From Nonlabens xylanidelens (GTDB taxonomy: Bacteria; Bacteroidota; Bacteroidia; Flavobacteriales; Flavobacteriaceae): a DNA stretch of 64,000 bases. Shown piece by piece: positions 34,658 to 44,500 of this stretch. Under the pieces are notes generated by a model. It was not told where the DNA came from. It searched no databases and saw only the letters and a list, made by a program, of their open reading frames with translations. The stretch is from the NCBI RefSeq assembly GCF_002934445.1, contig NZ_PTJE01000002.1, forward strand, positions 253,392 to 317,391, read 5' to 3'. The position numbers and the translations under genes are program-made. How positions within the stretch are numbered: the stretch's first letter is position 1; each line of letters opens with the position of its first letter.

Positions 34658-36709
34658 CTAGTTGTTAATATTTTCTAAATCTAATAAAAAAGCAAAATCT
34701 ATAGCAACCTCTTTTAAAGCATCATATCGCCCTGATGCTCCACTATGACCACTAGAAAGATCTGTTTTAAATAACAATAAATGATCGTCCTTTTTAAGTT
34801 CTCTTAGCTTTGCAACCCATTTTGCAGGTTCCCAGTACTGTACTTGTGAGTCGTGGTAACCTGTTGTTACTAACATGTTAGGATATGACTGCGCAATCAC
34901 TTGATCATATGGAGAGTAGCTTAACATATACTCATAACTGTCTTTATTATTAGGATTTCCCCACTCGTCATACTCACCTGTAGTAAGTGGTATACTGTCA
35001 TCTAACATGGTAGTTACTACGTCTACAAATGGTACCGCACTTAAAATACCGTTATAAAGTCCTGGTGCCATATTAATAATAGCTCCCATAAGAAGCCCTC
35101 CTGCACTACCGCCTGAAGCGTATAAGTGTTGTGAAGTTGTATATTTTTCTTCTATTAAAAATTTACTACAGGCTATAAAATCTGTAAAAGTATTGCGCTT
35201 TTCAAACATTTTACCTGTTTCATACCATTCACGCCCTAGATATTCTCCACCACGTATGTGTGCGATAGCAAATACAAAACCACGGTCTAATAAACTTAAT
35301 CTGGATATTGAAAAATAAGGATCTATCGTACTTCCATAACTACCATATCCATATTGCAATAAAGGATTACCGTCTGGATTTTTCTTATCTTTTCTGTACA
35401 CTAAACTGATAGGCACTTTTACACCATCTACTGCAGTAGCCCATACACGCTCAGACACATAGTTATCTGGATTAAAGTTAGGGTCTTCTATAGGTTGTGT
35501 TTTAAGTACTATTTCTTCTCTAGTTTCCATATCAAACTCTATAACCGACGGTGGTGTGGTCATAGAATTATAATTGTAACGCAATTTATTAGTCTTAAAC
35601 TGAAAGTTTGCACTGGTAAAAGCAGTGTATGTCTCGTTGTTAAAGGGTAGGAAATAATCTACTGTATTATCCCATGCTTTAATTCTTATGCGATTTAAAC
35701 CATTAAAACGGTCAGATATAACAAAGTAATTCTCAAAAAGGTCAAAATCTTCTAGAAGCACCTCTGGATCATGAGCAATAAAATCTACCCAATTCTCCAT
35801 TTGCGGTGTCTCGATAGCGGTTTTCATGATTTTAAAGTTAGTCGCCTCATCTTTATTAGTCATAATATAGAAGCTGTCTTTGTAATGAGACACACTATAT
35901 TCCATTTCTGGCAGGCGCTCTTGTACTAACTTAAACTCACTATCTGGCTGGTCTGCATCGATAAATCGTACCTCGTCAGATAACGTAGCAGATGATTTGA
36001 TCATGATAAAGCGCTCTGACATGGTTTTGTAAACAAAGCAATTAAAGATCTCGTCCTTTTCCTCAAATATCAATTGGTTAGATGCAGCTGGTGTACCTAT
36101 TTGATATTTATAAATTTTATTGGCGCGCAGTGTTTGCTGGTCCTTGCGTGTAAAGAATAATGTTTTATTATCATTTGCCCACACAGATCCACCTGTTGTT
36201 AATTCTAGATAATTTTCAAAAATCTCACCGGTCTCCAGATTCTTAATGTAAATGGTGTACTCACGACGTCCTTTAGTGTCTACTCCATAGGCTACTAATT
36301 TATTATCGGGAGAAATATTCATAGAGGTAAGTTTATAATACTCATTCCCTACTGCCATTTCATTTACATTAAAAAGCAACTCTTGTTCTTCACTGCCGTC
36401 TTTACGTCTGTAATAGTATGGATAACTCTCGCCAGTTTCCATCTTACTTATATACCAGTATCCATTTAATAAATAAGGTACAGACTCGTCGTCTTCTTTT
36501 ATACGGCCTTTGATTTCATTAAAAAGATCGTCCTTTAATTGATTTGTATGTGCAGTACTGGCATCATAATAATCATTTTCTTTTTTTAAATAATCGATAA
36601 CTTCTGGAGCATCACGCTCTGTCATCCAGTGGTAGTTATCTATTCTTTGATGTCCATGAATGTCATGAACGTGAGATATTTTCTTTGCAATCGGAGCTTT
36701 ATGAGCCAT
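34658..36709 (-). CDS. Oligopeptidase B-like S9 family peptidase
   Basis: 683 aa from MAHKAPIAKKISHVHDIHGH; an in-frame ATG at 36733 would add eight residues. Residues about 5-400 form the beta-propeller (YHWMTERDAPEVIDYLKKEN, DGSEEQELLFNVNEMA). The alpha/beta hydrolase part has Ser in ASGGSAGGLLMG (about 522-533), Asp in VTTGYHDSQVQYWEP (about 608) and His in DLSSGHSGASGR (about 650). This is the prolyl oligopeptidase/oligopeptidase B class, which cleaves short peptides, usually after basic residues. No signal peptide was seen, so cytoplasmic. Confidence 0.9.
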   Translation of the reverse strand: MAHKAPIAKKISHVHDIHGHQRIDNYHWMTERDAPEVIDYLKKENDYYDASTAHTNQLKDDLFNEIKGRIKEDDESVPYLLNGYWYISKMETGESYPYYYRRKDGSEEQELLFNVNEMAVGNEYYKLTSMNISPDNKLVAYGVDTKGRREYTIYIKNLETGEIFENYLELTTGGSVWANDNKTLFFTRKDQQTLRANKIYKYQIGTPAASNQLIFEEKDEIFNCFVYKTMSERFIMIKSSATLSDEVRFIDADQPDSEFKLVQERLPEMEYSVSHYKDSFYIMTNKDEATNFKIMKTAIETPQMENWVDFIAHDPEVLLEDFDLFENYFVISDRFNGLNRIRIKAWDNTVDYFLPFNNETYTAFTSANFQFKTNKLRYNYNSMTTPPSVIEFDMETREEIVLKTQPIEDPNFNPDNYVSERVWATAVDGVKVPISLVYRKDKKNPDGNPLLQYGYGSYGSTIDPYFSISRLSLLDRGFVFAIAHIRGGEYLGREWYETGKMFEKRNTFTDFIACSKFLIEEKYTTSQHLYASGGSAGGLLMGAIINMAPGLYNGILSAVPFVDVVTTMLDDSIPLTTGEYDEWGNPNNKDSYEYMLSYSPYDQVIAQSYPNMLVTTGYHDSQVQYWEPAKWVAKLRELKKDDHLLLFKTDLSSGHSGASGRYDALKEVAIDFAFLLDLENINN

Positions 36710-36794
36710 ATAAATCTTAAAATTAAAAAGCATTGCAAGATATAAAATAGCTTTCCATTTGCTACTATAGTTAGTAGAGAGTTATTTTTGTTCT

Positions 36795-36810
36795 CGCTTT
36801 CGCGAAAGCG
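36795..36810. repeat. 16-bp palindrome, copy 6
   Basis: Perfect core in the divergent gap between the peptidase gene and ybaB, about 50 bases before the ybaB ATG. Confidence 0.95.
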
Positions 36811-36855
36811 GAACTACAACAAACATTTTACACATTTAATTTAAAAAGATAAATT

Positions 36856-37170
36856 ATGTTCGGAGATATGATGGGGAAACTGAAGGAGACCCAAGCAAAA
36901 GTAGAAGAAACTAAAAATAGAATGAATACTGTTCTTATAGATGAGCAATCTAGTGATGGCTTATTAAAAGTAACGGTAACTGCTAGTCGTCAGATTAAAA
37001 ATGTAACTGTCGATCCAGAACTTTTGGAAGATAAAGAGCAACTAGAAGATTATCTAGTTATGGTAACCAATAAAGCGCTTGCCAAGGCTGAAGAAATTTA
37101 TGAAACTGAAGTTGCTGCAGTTGCCAAAGATGGAATGCCTAACATACCTGGAATGGATATGTTTAAATAA
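36856..37170 (+). CDS. YbaB/EbfC family nucleoid-associated protein
   Basis: 104 aa. The helix [20 protein letters not shown] is followed by the conserved core [20 protein letters not shown] and [20 protein letters not shown], as in YbaB/EbfC DNA-binding proteins that form dimers and help organise the nucleoid. Length matches (100-110). Not next to dnaX or recR here, unlike in proteobacteria. Terminator follows. Confidence 0.93.
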   Translation: MFGDMMGKLKETQAKVEETKNRMNTVLIDEQSSDGLLKVTVTASRQIKNVTVDPELLEDKEQLEDYLVMVTNKALAKAEEIYETEVAAVAKDGMPNIPGMDMFK

Positions 37171-37190
37171 TTCTCTGAATCTTACGGAAT

Positions 37191-37231
37191 AAAAAAAGGG
37201 CTGTTCTCTTAATAAGAACAGCCCTTTTTAT
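37191..37231. terminator. Bidirectional terminator
   Basis: AAAAAAAGGGCTGTTCT pairs with AGAACAGCCCTTTTT between the convergent ybaB and T9SS genes. Confidence 0.85.
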
Positions 37232-37247
37232 GTGAATTATAAATTGA

Positions 37248-40200
37248 TTAATTAACAATCAATTGTTTACTCGTTGTAATACCTGATGCATTTTTAATTT
37301 GCAAGATGTAATTACCTACTTTTAAATTATTACCTAAATCTAATTGAGCCTCGTTGTTAGACGCATCGATCTCATTCCAGTTAATAATTTGCTGACCTAA
37401 CATATTATATAATGAAGCAGATTTTATAGTCTCTACACCAGTACCTGATATATAAATAGTCTTATTTGCAGAAGTAGGATTAGGATATATAGTAAATTCT
37501 ACCATATCAAGCTCTTCTAAAGAAAGGACTGCATTTGAGAACTTAATTTCAAATCTATTTGCGGCACTAGAAGAAGCATCTGTAGACTGTATAGAATAAT
37601 TATAGATATTATTACCATCGTTTAATAAAGTGTACGACCCTAAGAAATTATCTTTTAAGTATACTGGTAAACCTACTGTAGTTACATCTAGAGATAATGC
37701 ATAGTCTACTGATCTGTAGGTTACTATATCTAGAAAAAGTGTTTCATTATCTTGAGGTGTAAAACGATTTTCAATACTTAATTTATCAGTTCCATTCATA
37801 AAACTAAGAGTTTCATCTAGGTTGCTGAATTTTATAGCATCATTACCATCCACACCGTTAGAGCTAGCTGGGTCAAATCTTACCACTACTCCATCACGAG
37901 CAGACATACCGTTTTGCAACTCTGTTTGCTCATATAGTTGTACAGATATAGAACCTGTAGTGGCACTGTTTCTTGCGCTATTAGAAAAACCAGCCGTTAT
38001 ATCTTTATCAGATTCTGTAAAAGAAACACTTGCTGCACCATCTGCTAGTGTAGAAATAAAGAATGACGTGTTAGGTTGTAAATACTTATCCATAAGAGAA
38101 CTAGCGTTATTTGAGCTATTTGCACTTACATCTACGGTAACATAAGCACCTCTAGTATTGATAGCTGGGTCCCATAAATATACAAATGAACTGCTCACGT
38201 TATTGGAAGCAGCTAGCACAGTACTTAAATCTACTGGTGCCTGGTATGGATTACCTACAAAGTTAAACTCTCCTGCTACGGCGCTTAAACTACCGTCAGT
38301 TACATTTCCTGTAACTAGATTACCTGTCGCAGTAAGAGTAGTATTAGAAGGTGTTGCAGCATTATTTGTTAAATCTACTGTTCTATCACCTCTCACTAAC
38401 ATACGGTATGCTTTACCAGCAACTAACCCTAGTGTAGAAGTGTTTGCAATAGCCTCCCATTGTTGACCTGTATTATTATAAGTAAATAATGAAGGAGCAC
38501 CAGAACTAGTCATGTCAAAACCATTTGCTCCAGTATCAGAACCTGTAATATGTGTTCCAGCACCACTAGTTAGACCAGAATCGTTTTGCCAGTTATCTGC
38601 TATACTGTTTGCTGTAGTTAAGGATGGGCTCAAGAATCTAAAAGATCTTTTTGCAGGTACATAATGCTCTACAGCAAAGTTACCAGTTATAGATCCATTT
38701 ACTGGTCCTACATAAGCCGTGCCTGTAGCGTTACTAGTAAGCAACATCATATTTGCAGGGTTTACAGTTAAATCATTATTAACTGTCAGTAAATTATTTA
38801 TTGATACATCTGTATTAATCACAAGCTCATTATCTACTATTAAATTATTTAGACCAAAGCTGTTACCACTAATTGATTGACTAGAAGTTCCTGACACAGA
38901 TAAAGTTCCTTGAGAACCAATAAAAGTTCCATCTACTTGTAAGTTTTCTCTCAAATCGATTCCTGTAGTACCTAAATCTAGCGTTGCACCAGTTTGAACA
39001 GTAACATTATTAAATAAAGACATTGCAGTTAAACTTGCAGTACCATTCATTACTGTAACATCTTCTGCCTGATATTCAGAACCGCTTGGGTCATAAGGTG
39101 ACCAAGAATTATTGTAAATAAAGTTAATGTCTTCACCAGCATTAGCCGTTACATCATTAAAACTTGATATAGTTTCTATAATCCATTCTGAAGCTGTCCA
39201 AGTATCGTTAGCATCTGAAACTGTGATTTTTCTAATGGCACGAGAATTAGAGTAATCCCAAGCCTGCCCACTTCCATTCTGACCTAGTACACCATAAATA
39301 TCAATTACTTCATCTGCGCCGTTGAACAATACATAAGCGTCATTTCCATCTCCATTAATAACATTGTATTCTGTTAAATCTGGAGTAAAAGAACCTCCTG
39401 GTCTACCAATAGTATAATATTGCCCAGGTTGCAGTGTAGCTGTTATATCAACATTATTACCTGCAGAAGAACCTCCATCATATGCGATTCCTAAATAGTA
39501 ACCTTCAGCACTAAGATCTACTGATACAGTACCGTAATTAAAAATTTCTACATAACCTTCGTTAATCCCATTAGAACCGGTACTAACAACCTCTGTAATT
39601 ATAATAGTTGGATCTAGAGAAATGGTAGTTGTTGCATTTGCTAGAGGAGCTGTTGAATTAAGATAGTCGATATCTTTACCTACGTTAGAAAATGCTATAA
39701 GCTGGAAGTAATAAGTAGTATTAACATCTAGATCGTTGAACACATAATTCTCAACACCACTATTTACTTTTACAAGACCACTTCCATCAGAAAAATCAAA
39801 ATCATTTGAAAAGTCTGTTCCATCTGTAAAAGTCGGAAAACTACCTGATGTAGTACTTACTGCAAGTGCATAACCATCGGCACTATTTGTACCTACAGCA
39901 TCATTCCAACTTAGGTTGATGTCTACACCATTTGAAGTAGCTACCAAACTTGTTGCTTGATTTGAAGGTTCTGGAAAACTTTGATACTCAAATTTAAACA
40001 CAGCACCAGGATTTGCAACACCTAAAGAAGATGTCCCTGAAGGTCCTGAAGTAGAACCACCACTATCAGTTACTGCATAAATAGTATTACCATCTGCAGA
40101 AATAGCAATATCTCTATATCTATCTATGGATGAGTGAAACTCAATAAGGTCTGTTGTTATATTATTAGATGCATCGACACCATAACGGTAAAGAGCTCCT

Positions 40201-41510
40201 TTTTTAAGTGTAGGAATGATTAAATTTTTAGAAAAAGGTAAGTTACCATTACCCTCATACACATCAATACTTGAAGGTGCTACAGTAGGCCATGTTAAAA
40301 AGCCTCCTTGTGGCACAGCAGTGACTGTACTACCATAAGTTGCTATAGGTCCTTGAAAATCTACTGGTAAAGGAAAATCTGTCTCTTTATTTGTAAGTGC
40401 TCCAGAAGGGCAATCATTATTTCCTGTCCATGAGCAACCAGCTGCAGATCCTTTAATACATTGCTCATAACCTAGGTCATCTCGTTCACCTACGATAAGT
40501 GGCCATCCATAATTTTTACCTCCTACTAGAACATGAACCTCGTCATCTACTCTATCTCCATGCTCGGATTGAAATAAAGTTCCGTTACTATCAAAAACAA
40601 TTCCCTGCGCATTTCTATGTCCATAAGTAAAAATATGAGATTGTACCTTATCAGAATCTGGGCGCATAGTATCCGCATTATTTGGTACTGGCGAATTAGA
40701 AAATGGATTACCTGCACTTCCATCAGGTACAGCAAATGGGTAAAATTTAGGATTATCAACTGGAATCGTTCCATCTAAGTTAATACGTAATGATTTCCCT
40801 TTATAGGCTGACCAATCATTTGCATTAACCGCAGCTTGTGTAGGTAATGCTTGCGACTGTACTAACTGACAGAAATTTTGAAATTGATTTGCTCCTAAAT
40901 CACCAGAAGTGTAATAAATTTTAAGGTCTGGCCCTATTTTCATTCTACCAGAATTATGATCATTACTAGCATCCATTCCTTGGATGAGTACATTAGAAGT
41001 ACCATCACTAATAGTTCCTGTAGTAGATGTGTTAGGTACTAATGTATTCGTTGAATTATCATATTCAAATCGTTCTATTCTTAAACTGCGATCTCTACCG
41101 TATGGAGATGAAGTATTAGAGTATGTATAAGCTAGGTAAACATAATTATTAGTCGTAGTCGTTATATCTGTATAAAGATCTGGATGTATAGCCATTCCCA
41201 TAAGACCATCTTGTCCAGCTGCGCTATACACCTCATTATGAAGGTCTAACATTACGGTTTTTGCACCAGTATTAGGATCTATACGCACCACGCGTTCTCC
41301 GTTAGTAGCATCTGATGTATTATCTAGCGCTGCTCTTTCTGTAATCCACAAAAAGCCATCAGGTCCATAAGTAATTTCATTAGGATAAGAAACTAACTGA
41401 TCCATGTTAGCCAACTTTGTAACTGTCCAGTTTCTACCGTTAGTTTCAGGATTTTGTGCTAGAGAAAAAATACTCCAACAAAATGCTAATACGAGTAAAG
41501 TTTTATTCAT
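37248..41510 (-). CDS. T9SS-secreted PQQ-glucose-dehydrogenase-like multidomain protein
   Basis: 1420 aa. Signal peptide residues 1-18. Residues about 25-510 are a six-bladed-propeller sugar dehydrogenase closely resembling soluble PQQ glucose dehydrogenase: HNSGRMKIGPDLKIYYTSGD (catalytic His block), YGHRNAQGIVFDSNG and GGKNYGWPLIVGERDDLGY. About 515-625 is FN3-like (QATSLVATSNGVDINLSWND), 635-790 a lamin-tail domain (IIITEVVSTGSNGINEGYVE), then beta-rich repeats, and about 1335-1420 the Por secretion tail (FTIYPNPTSANKTIYISG ... LKVGNYILQI). The enzyme is therefore predicted to be exported to the cell surface or medium. PQQ genes are not in the window. Confidence 0.86.
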   Translation of the reverse strand: MNKTLLVLAFCWSIFSLAQNPETNGRNWTVTKLANMDQLVSYPNEITYGPDGFLWITERAALDNTSDATNGERVVRIDPNTGAKTVMLDLHNEVYSAAGQDGLMGMAIHPDLYTDITTTTNNYVYLAYTYSNTSSPYGRDRSLRIERFEYDNSTNTLVPNTSTTGTISDGTSNVLIQGMDASNDHNSGRMKIGPDLKIYYTSGDLGANQFQNFCQLVQSQALPTQAAVNANDWSAYKGKSLRINLDGTIPVDNPKFYPFAVPDGSAGNPFSNSPVPNNADTMRPDSDKVQSHIFTYGHRNAQGIVFDSNGTLFQSEHGDRVDDEVHVLVGGKNYGWPLIVGERDDLGYEQCIKGSAAGCSWTGNNDCPSGALTNKETDFPLPVDFQGPIATYGSTVTAVPQGGFLTWPTVAPSSIDVYEGNGNLPFSKNLIIPTLKKGALYRYGVDASNNITTDLIEFHSSIDRYRDIAISADGNTIYAVTDSGGSTSGPSGTSSLGVANPGAVFKFEYQSFPEPSNQATSLVATSNGVDINLSWNDAVGTNSADGYALAVSTTSGSFPTFTDGTDFSNDFDFSDGSGLVKVNSGVENYVFNDLDVNTTYYFQLIAFSNVGKDIDYLNSTAPLANATTTISLDPTIIITEVVSTGSNGINEGYVEIFNYGTVSVDLSAEGYYLGIAYDGGSSAGNNVDITATLQPGQYYTIGRPGGSFTPDLTEYNVINGDGNDAYVLFNGADEVIDIYGVLGQNGSGQAWDYSNSRAIRKITVSDANDTWTASEWIIETISSFNDVTANAGEDINFIYNNSWSPYDPSGSEYQAEDVTVMNGTASLTAMSLFNNVTVQTGATLDLGTTGIDLRENLQVDGTFIGSQGTLSVSGTSSQSISGNSFGLNNLIVDNELVINTDVSINNLLTVNNDLTVNPANMMLLTSNATGTAYVGPVNGSITGNFAVEHYVPAKRSFRFLSPSLTTANSIADNWQNDSGLTSGAGTHITGSDTGANGFDMTSSGAPSLFTYNNTGQQWEAIANTSTLGLVAGKAYRMLVRGDRTVDLTNNAATPSNTTLTATGNLVTGNVTDGSLSAVAGEFNFVGNPYQAPVDLSTVLAASNNVSSSFVYLWDPAINTRGAYVTVDVSANSSNNASSLMDKYLQPNTSFFISTLADGAASVSFTESDKDITAGFSNSARNSATTGSISVQLYEQTELQNGMSARDGVVVRFDPASSNGVDGNDAIKFSNLDETLSFMNGTDKLSIENRFTPQDNETLFLDIVTYRSVDYALSLDVTTVGLPVYLKDNFLGSYTLLNDGNNIYNYSIQSTDASSSAANRFEIKFSNAVLSLEELDMVEFTIYPNPTSANKTIYISGTGVETIKSASLYNMLGQQIINWNEIDASNNEAQLDLGNNLKVGNYILQIKNASGITTSKQLIVN

Positions 41511-41544
41511 GATTTTATTTTAATTGATTAGGGCAATTGAAAAA

Positions 41545-41580
41545 AAAACTGCTTTTGTTTTTACTTACAATAGCAGTTTT
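41545..41580 (-). terminator. Terminator after the 1908-aa T9SS gene
   Basis: On the minus strand AAAACTGCT pairs with AGCAGTTTT around an 18-nt loop and is followed by a T run. Confidence 0.7.
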
Positions 41581-41594
41581 CAAATTAATACTGT

Positions 41595-44500
41595 TTAGTT
41601 TACTATGATCTTTACAGATTTTTTAGTTCCTTTTACATCTATCTCAACAAGGTAAATGCCTGAAGAAACTTGAGGGATGTAAATACCGTTTTGTATGTTG
41701 GTAAGTTCGCTTTCGCGGAAGCTGAATAATGATTTACCTGAAAGGTCATATACATTCATTGCACTTACAGATTCTTGTAAATGATCTACATAAATCTTAC
41801 CATCATTATTTAAATAATAAATATCTATTTGTTCTAAAGTCTCCTCGTCTAAGCCTAAAGTTCTTTGTTCAAAGACGATTTCAAATCTAGAACTGTTTTT
41901 ACCATCTGCAGAAAGTGTGAAGTAATATTCTCCATTTCTTAAATCATGATAAGTATTAGTCTCGTTATCTCTTAAATATAGTTCTTGAGATGCAGAAATG
42001 TTAGCAATCTCCTTTGCACTTATCTTGTAATTAACTGTAGAAATTCCATGAACGGTTAATGGTACTACCTTAGAAGGTGTAATTTGATCAAAAGATCTTA
42101 TTACAAAGTTTTTACCATTATAAGAGGTGTACATATCTGTATCTCTTAAAGCTTCAAACATAGCTCCATCATATCCATAATCTACTCCATCGGTAAGAAA
42201 ATCTGCAAAACCTAAAACGATCTCTTTGGACGCTCCATTATCAGCTTCTAACTCTAATCTTAATATATCAATAGTCTCATCTTGATAATCAGATCTATCT
42301 GCTGTAGGTTGTGGTGAACCTGGTGCGCTTACAAATATACTTTCTCCTAAACTTTCTTGTTTAAAGACACGTTGCCCATTGTTAAAGTTCAATGTACCAT
42401 TATCTGTTAGAGTTACAAAGAATCCTTGAGATACTGGTAAGAAAAATGTAGGGACTACTGTACCTACAGTTGTACCTCCTAAAGCTCCACTTCCTGCAAT
42501 TTGTGTTGCATTTACTGTTGCCATTTTTGTTATAGTTGCATAACCACCTTCATAGTTTGCTAGTATATGGTCGGTACTACCGAATTGATCCCATAAGTAA
42601 ACGGCACCATCTATAACACTTGCATTATCATCTATAAATGTACGTGCATCGATCGCACTAGGATAAGGATTACCTAATAATGAAGTAGTTAGATCTACAG
42701 TTGGATCACCATCGGTATCTATTGCTGTAATATTTATAGAACCGTTGTTAGGTTTACCTTCAAATAAATATTCTTGATCACCTACTGCTCCTGCCCCTTT
42801 CTGACTCCATCCATGACCTGCATCTATAGGACTAGTACCATCTATTCTTAACCAGTCTGCATATGAAACTCCATTATTAAAAGTATGTAACCATCTACCA
42901 CTTATCGTTGTAGGAATTGTTACAGGTGGTGTTCTTACTCCTACACCAGTAATATTAATAAAGCCATCTGCATCTTGTAACATACCTAAATTAAAAGTAT
43001 TGTTATTACTAGTTGTATTTTCAACTCCTACAGGAGAACTCCAGTAATTGTAACTAAACACATCACTTTTACCTTCTTGCCATCTCTTTAAACGACCAGC
43101 ACTTGAAACATCTAAATCACTATCAATGGTTTGTACTAGTTGCGCATCTCCTTCTAGGTCTATTAAACCATTAAGAATTACATACCATTCATTCTCTAAA
43201 TAATTACCATCTTCGACCATAATAGAAGCTGCAGCGTCTACTACAACACCTACTGTAGATATAATAACATCTAGTGTCGTTTCATGTCCTACTTTAATAA
43301 TGGTGTAATCGTAGTTTTCAATATCTGCTGGATCCCATACTACGGTCTGTACAAAAGTTGCGTTATCAGATAACAATCCATCTTGAGCGGTAACATAAGG
43401 AATAGGTGCTGTTTGTGGCACTATCTTCTTCACATTATACATTCTTATATCTGTATTACTTGCAGCATCAAATACGATATCACCTTCTATACTGGCAAAG
43501 TCATAATAAACAGCAATATCATTCCATAAAACACTTGTGTTCTTAGGTAAGATCTTACCAGTAACTAGTGTTCCATTAGCTTCTATTTCTTGGTACATAA
43601 GTCTTCTTACATCAGCAATGTCTATACCTTTGTTGAATACCCTAATTTCATCTAAGAATCCTCTATAATAATTTGAAGATCCAGCCGTAGCTGAATTACC
43701 TACTGTAAAATGACTACCAGATGCCGTTGATAAAGCAGAGCCACCTGTAGCAATAGTAGCTTCTTCTACACCATTAATAAATAGTTTAAGATCTGTAGCA
43801 CTATATGTTGCCGAAATATTTACCCACTTAATATTTGAAATAGTACCAGGAGAGGAAACTGTATAAGTGTTACCACCTACATCGATAGCAGTTACTATTA
43901 CCCTACTCGCACTATCTAGAGAAATATTAAAATTCTCTTCTCCCATCACGGTTACATTTGTACCAGTATTTTCTGCAAGAACCCATGCCATAATAGTAGA
44001 ACTACTTAGGCCAGCAGTTACAGGTGCAGGAGTTTGTAAATAATCATTTCTACCGTCAAAGAATATGGATAAATCATCATCTAGATCTATAGGCGCACCA
44101 TAAATACCTGTATCAAAGTCGTTGTTACCATCATAAACACCATCTCTATCGGTGTCTACGCTACCATCTACTCTACCATCACCATCACCATCCTGACCTG
44201 CGTAATAGGAATTATCAATATCACTACCATTAGATAGATCATTTAAATTATCGTTACTATCTACATCTATATAATCAGGTATACCATCACCATCTGTGTC
44301 TAATGGAGGTGTGTAACCAATCGTACCATGATCATCAAAACCTGTATCATCATCATTTTCATCCAAAAGGGCTAATAATCCATCTCCATCAAATTCATCC
44401 GTATCTAATACTGTAGAAACATCCGTACCATCACCTTTACCATCACCATTGATGTCTAAATCACCAAATCCATCATATTCTAAAACATCAAATATCCCAT

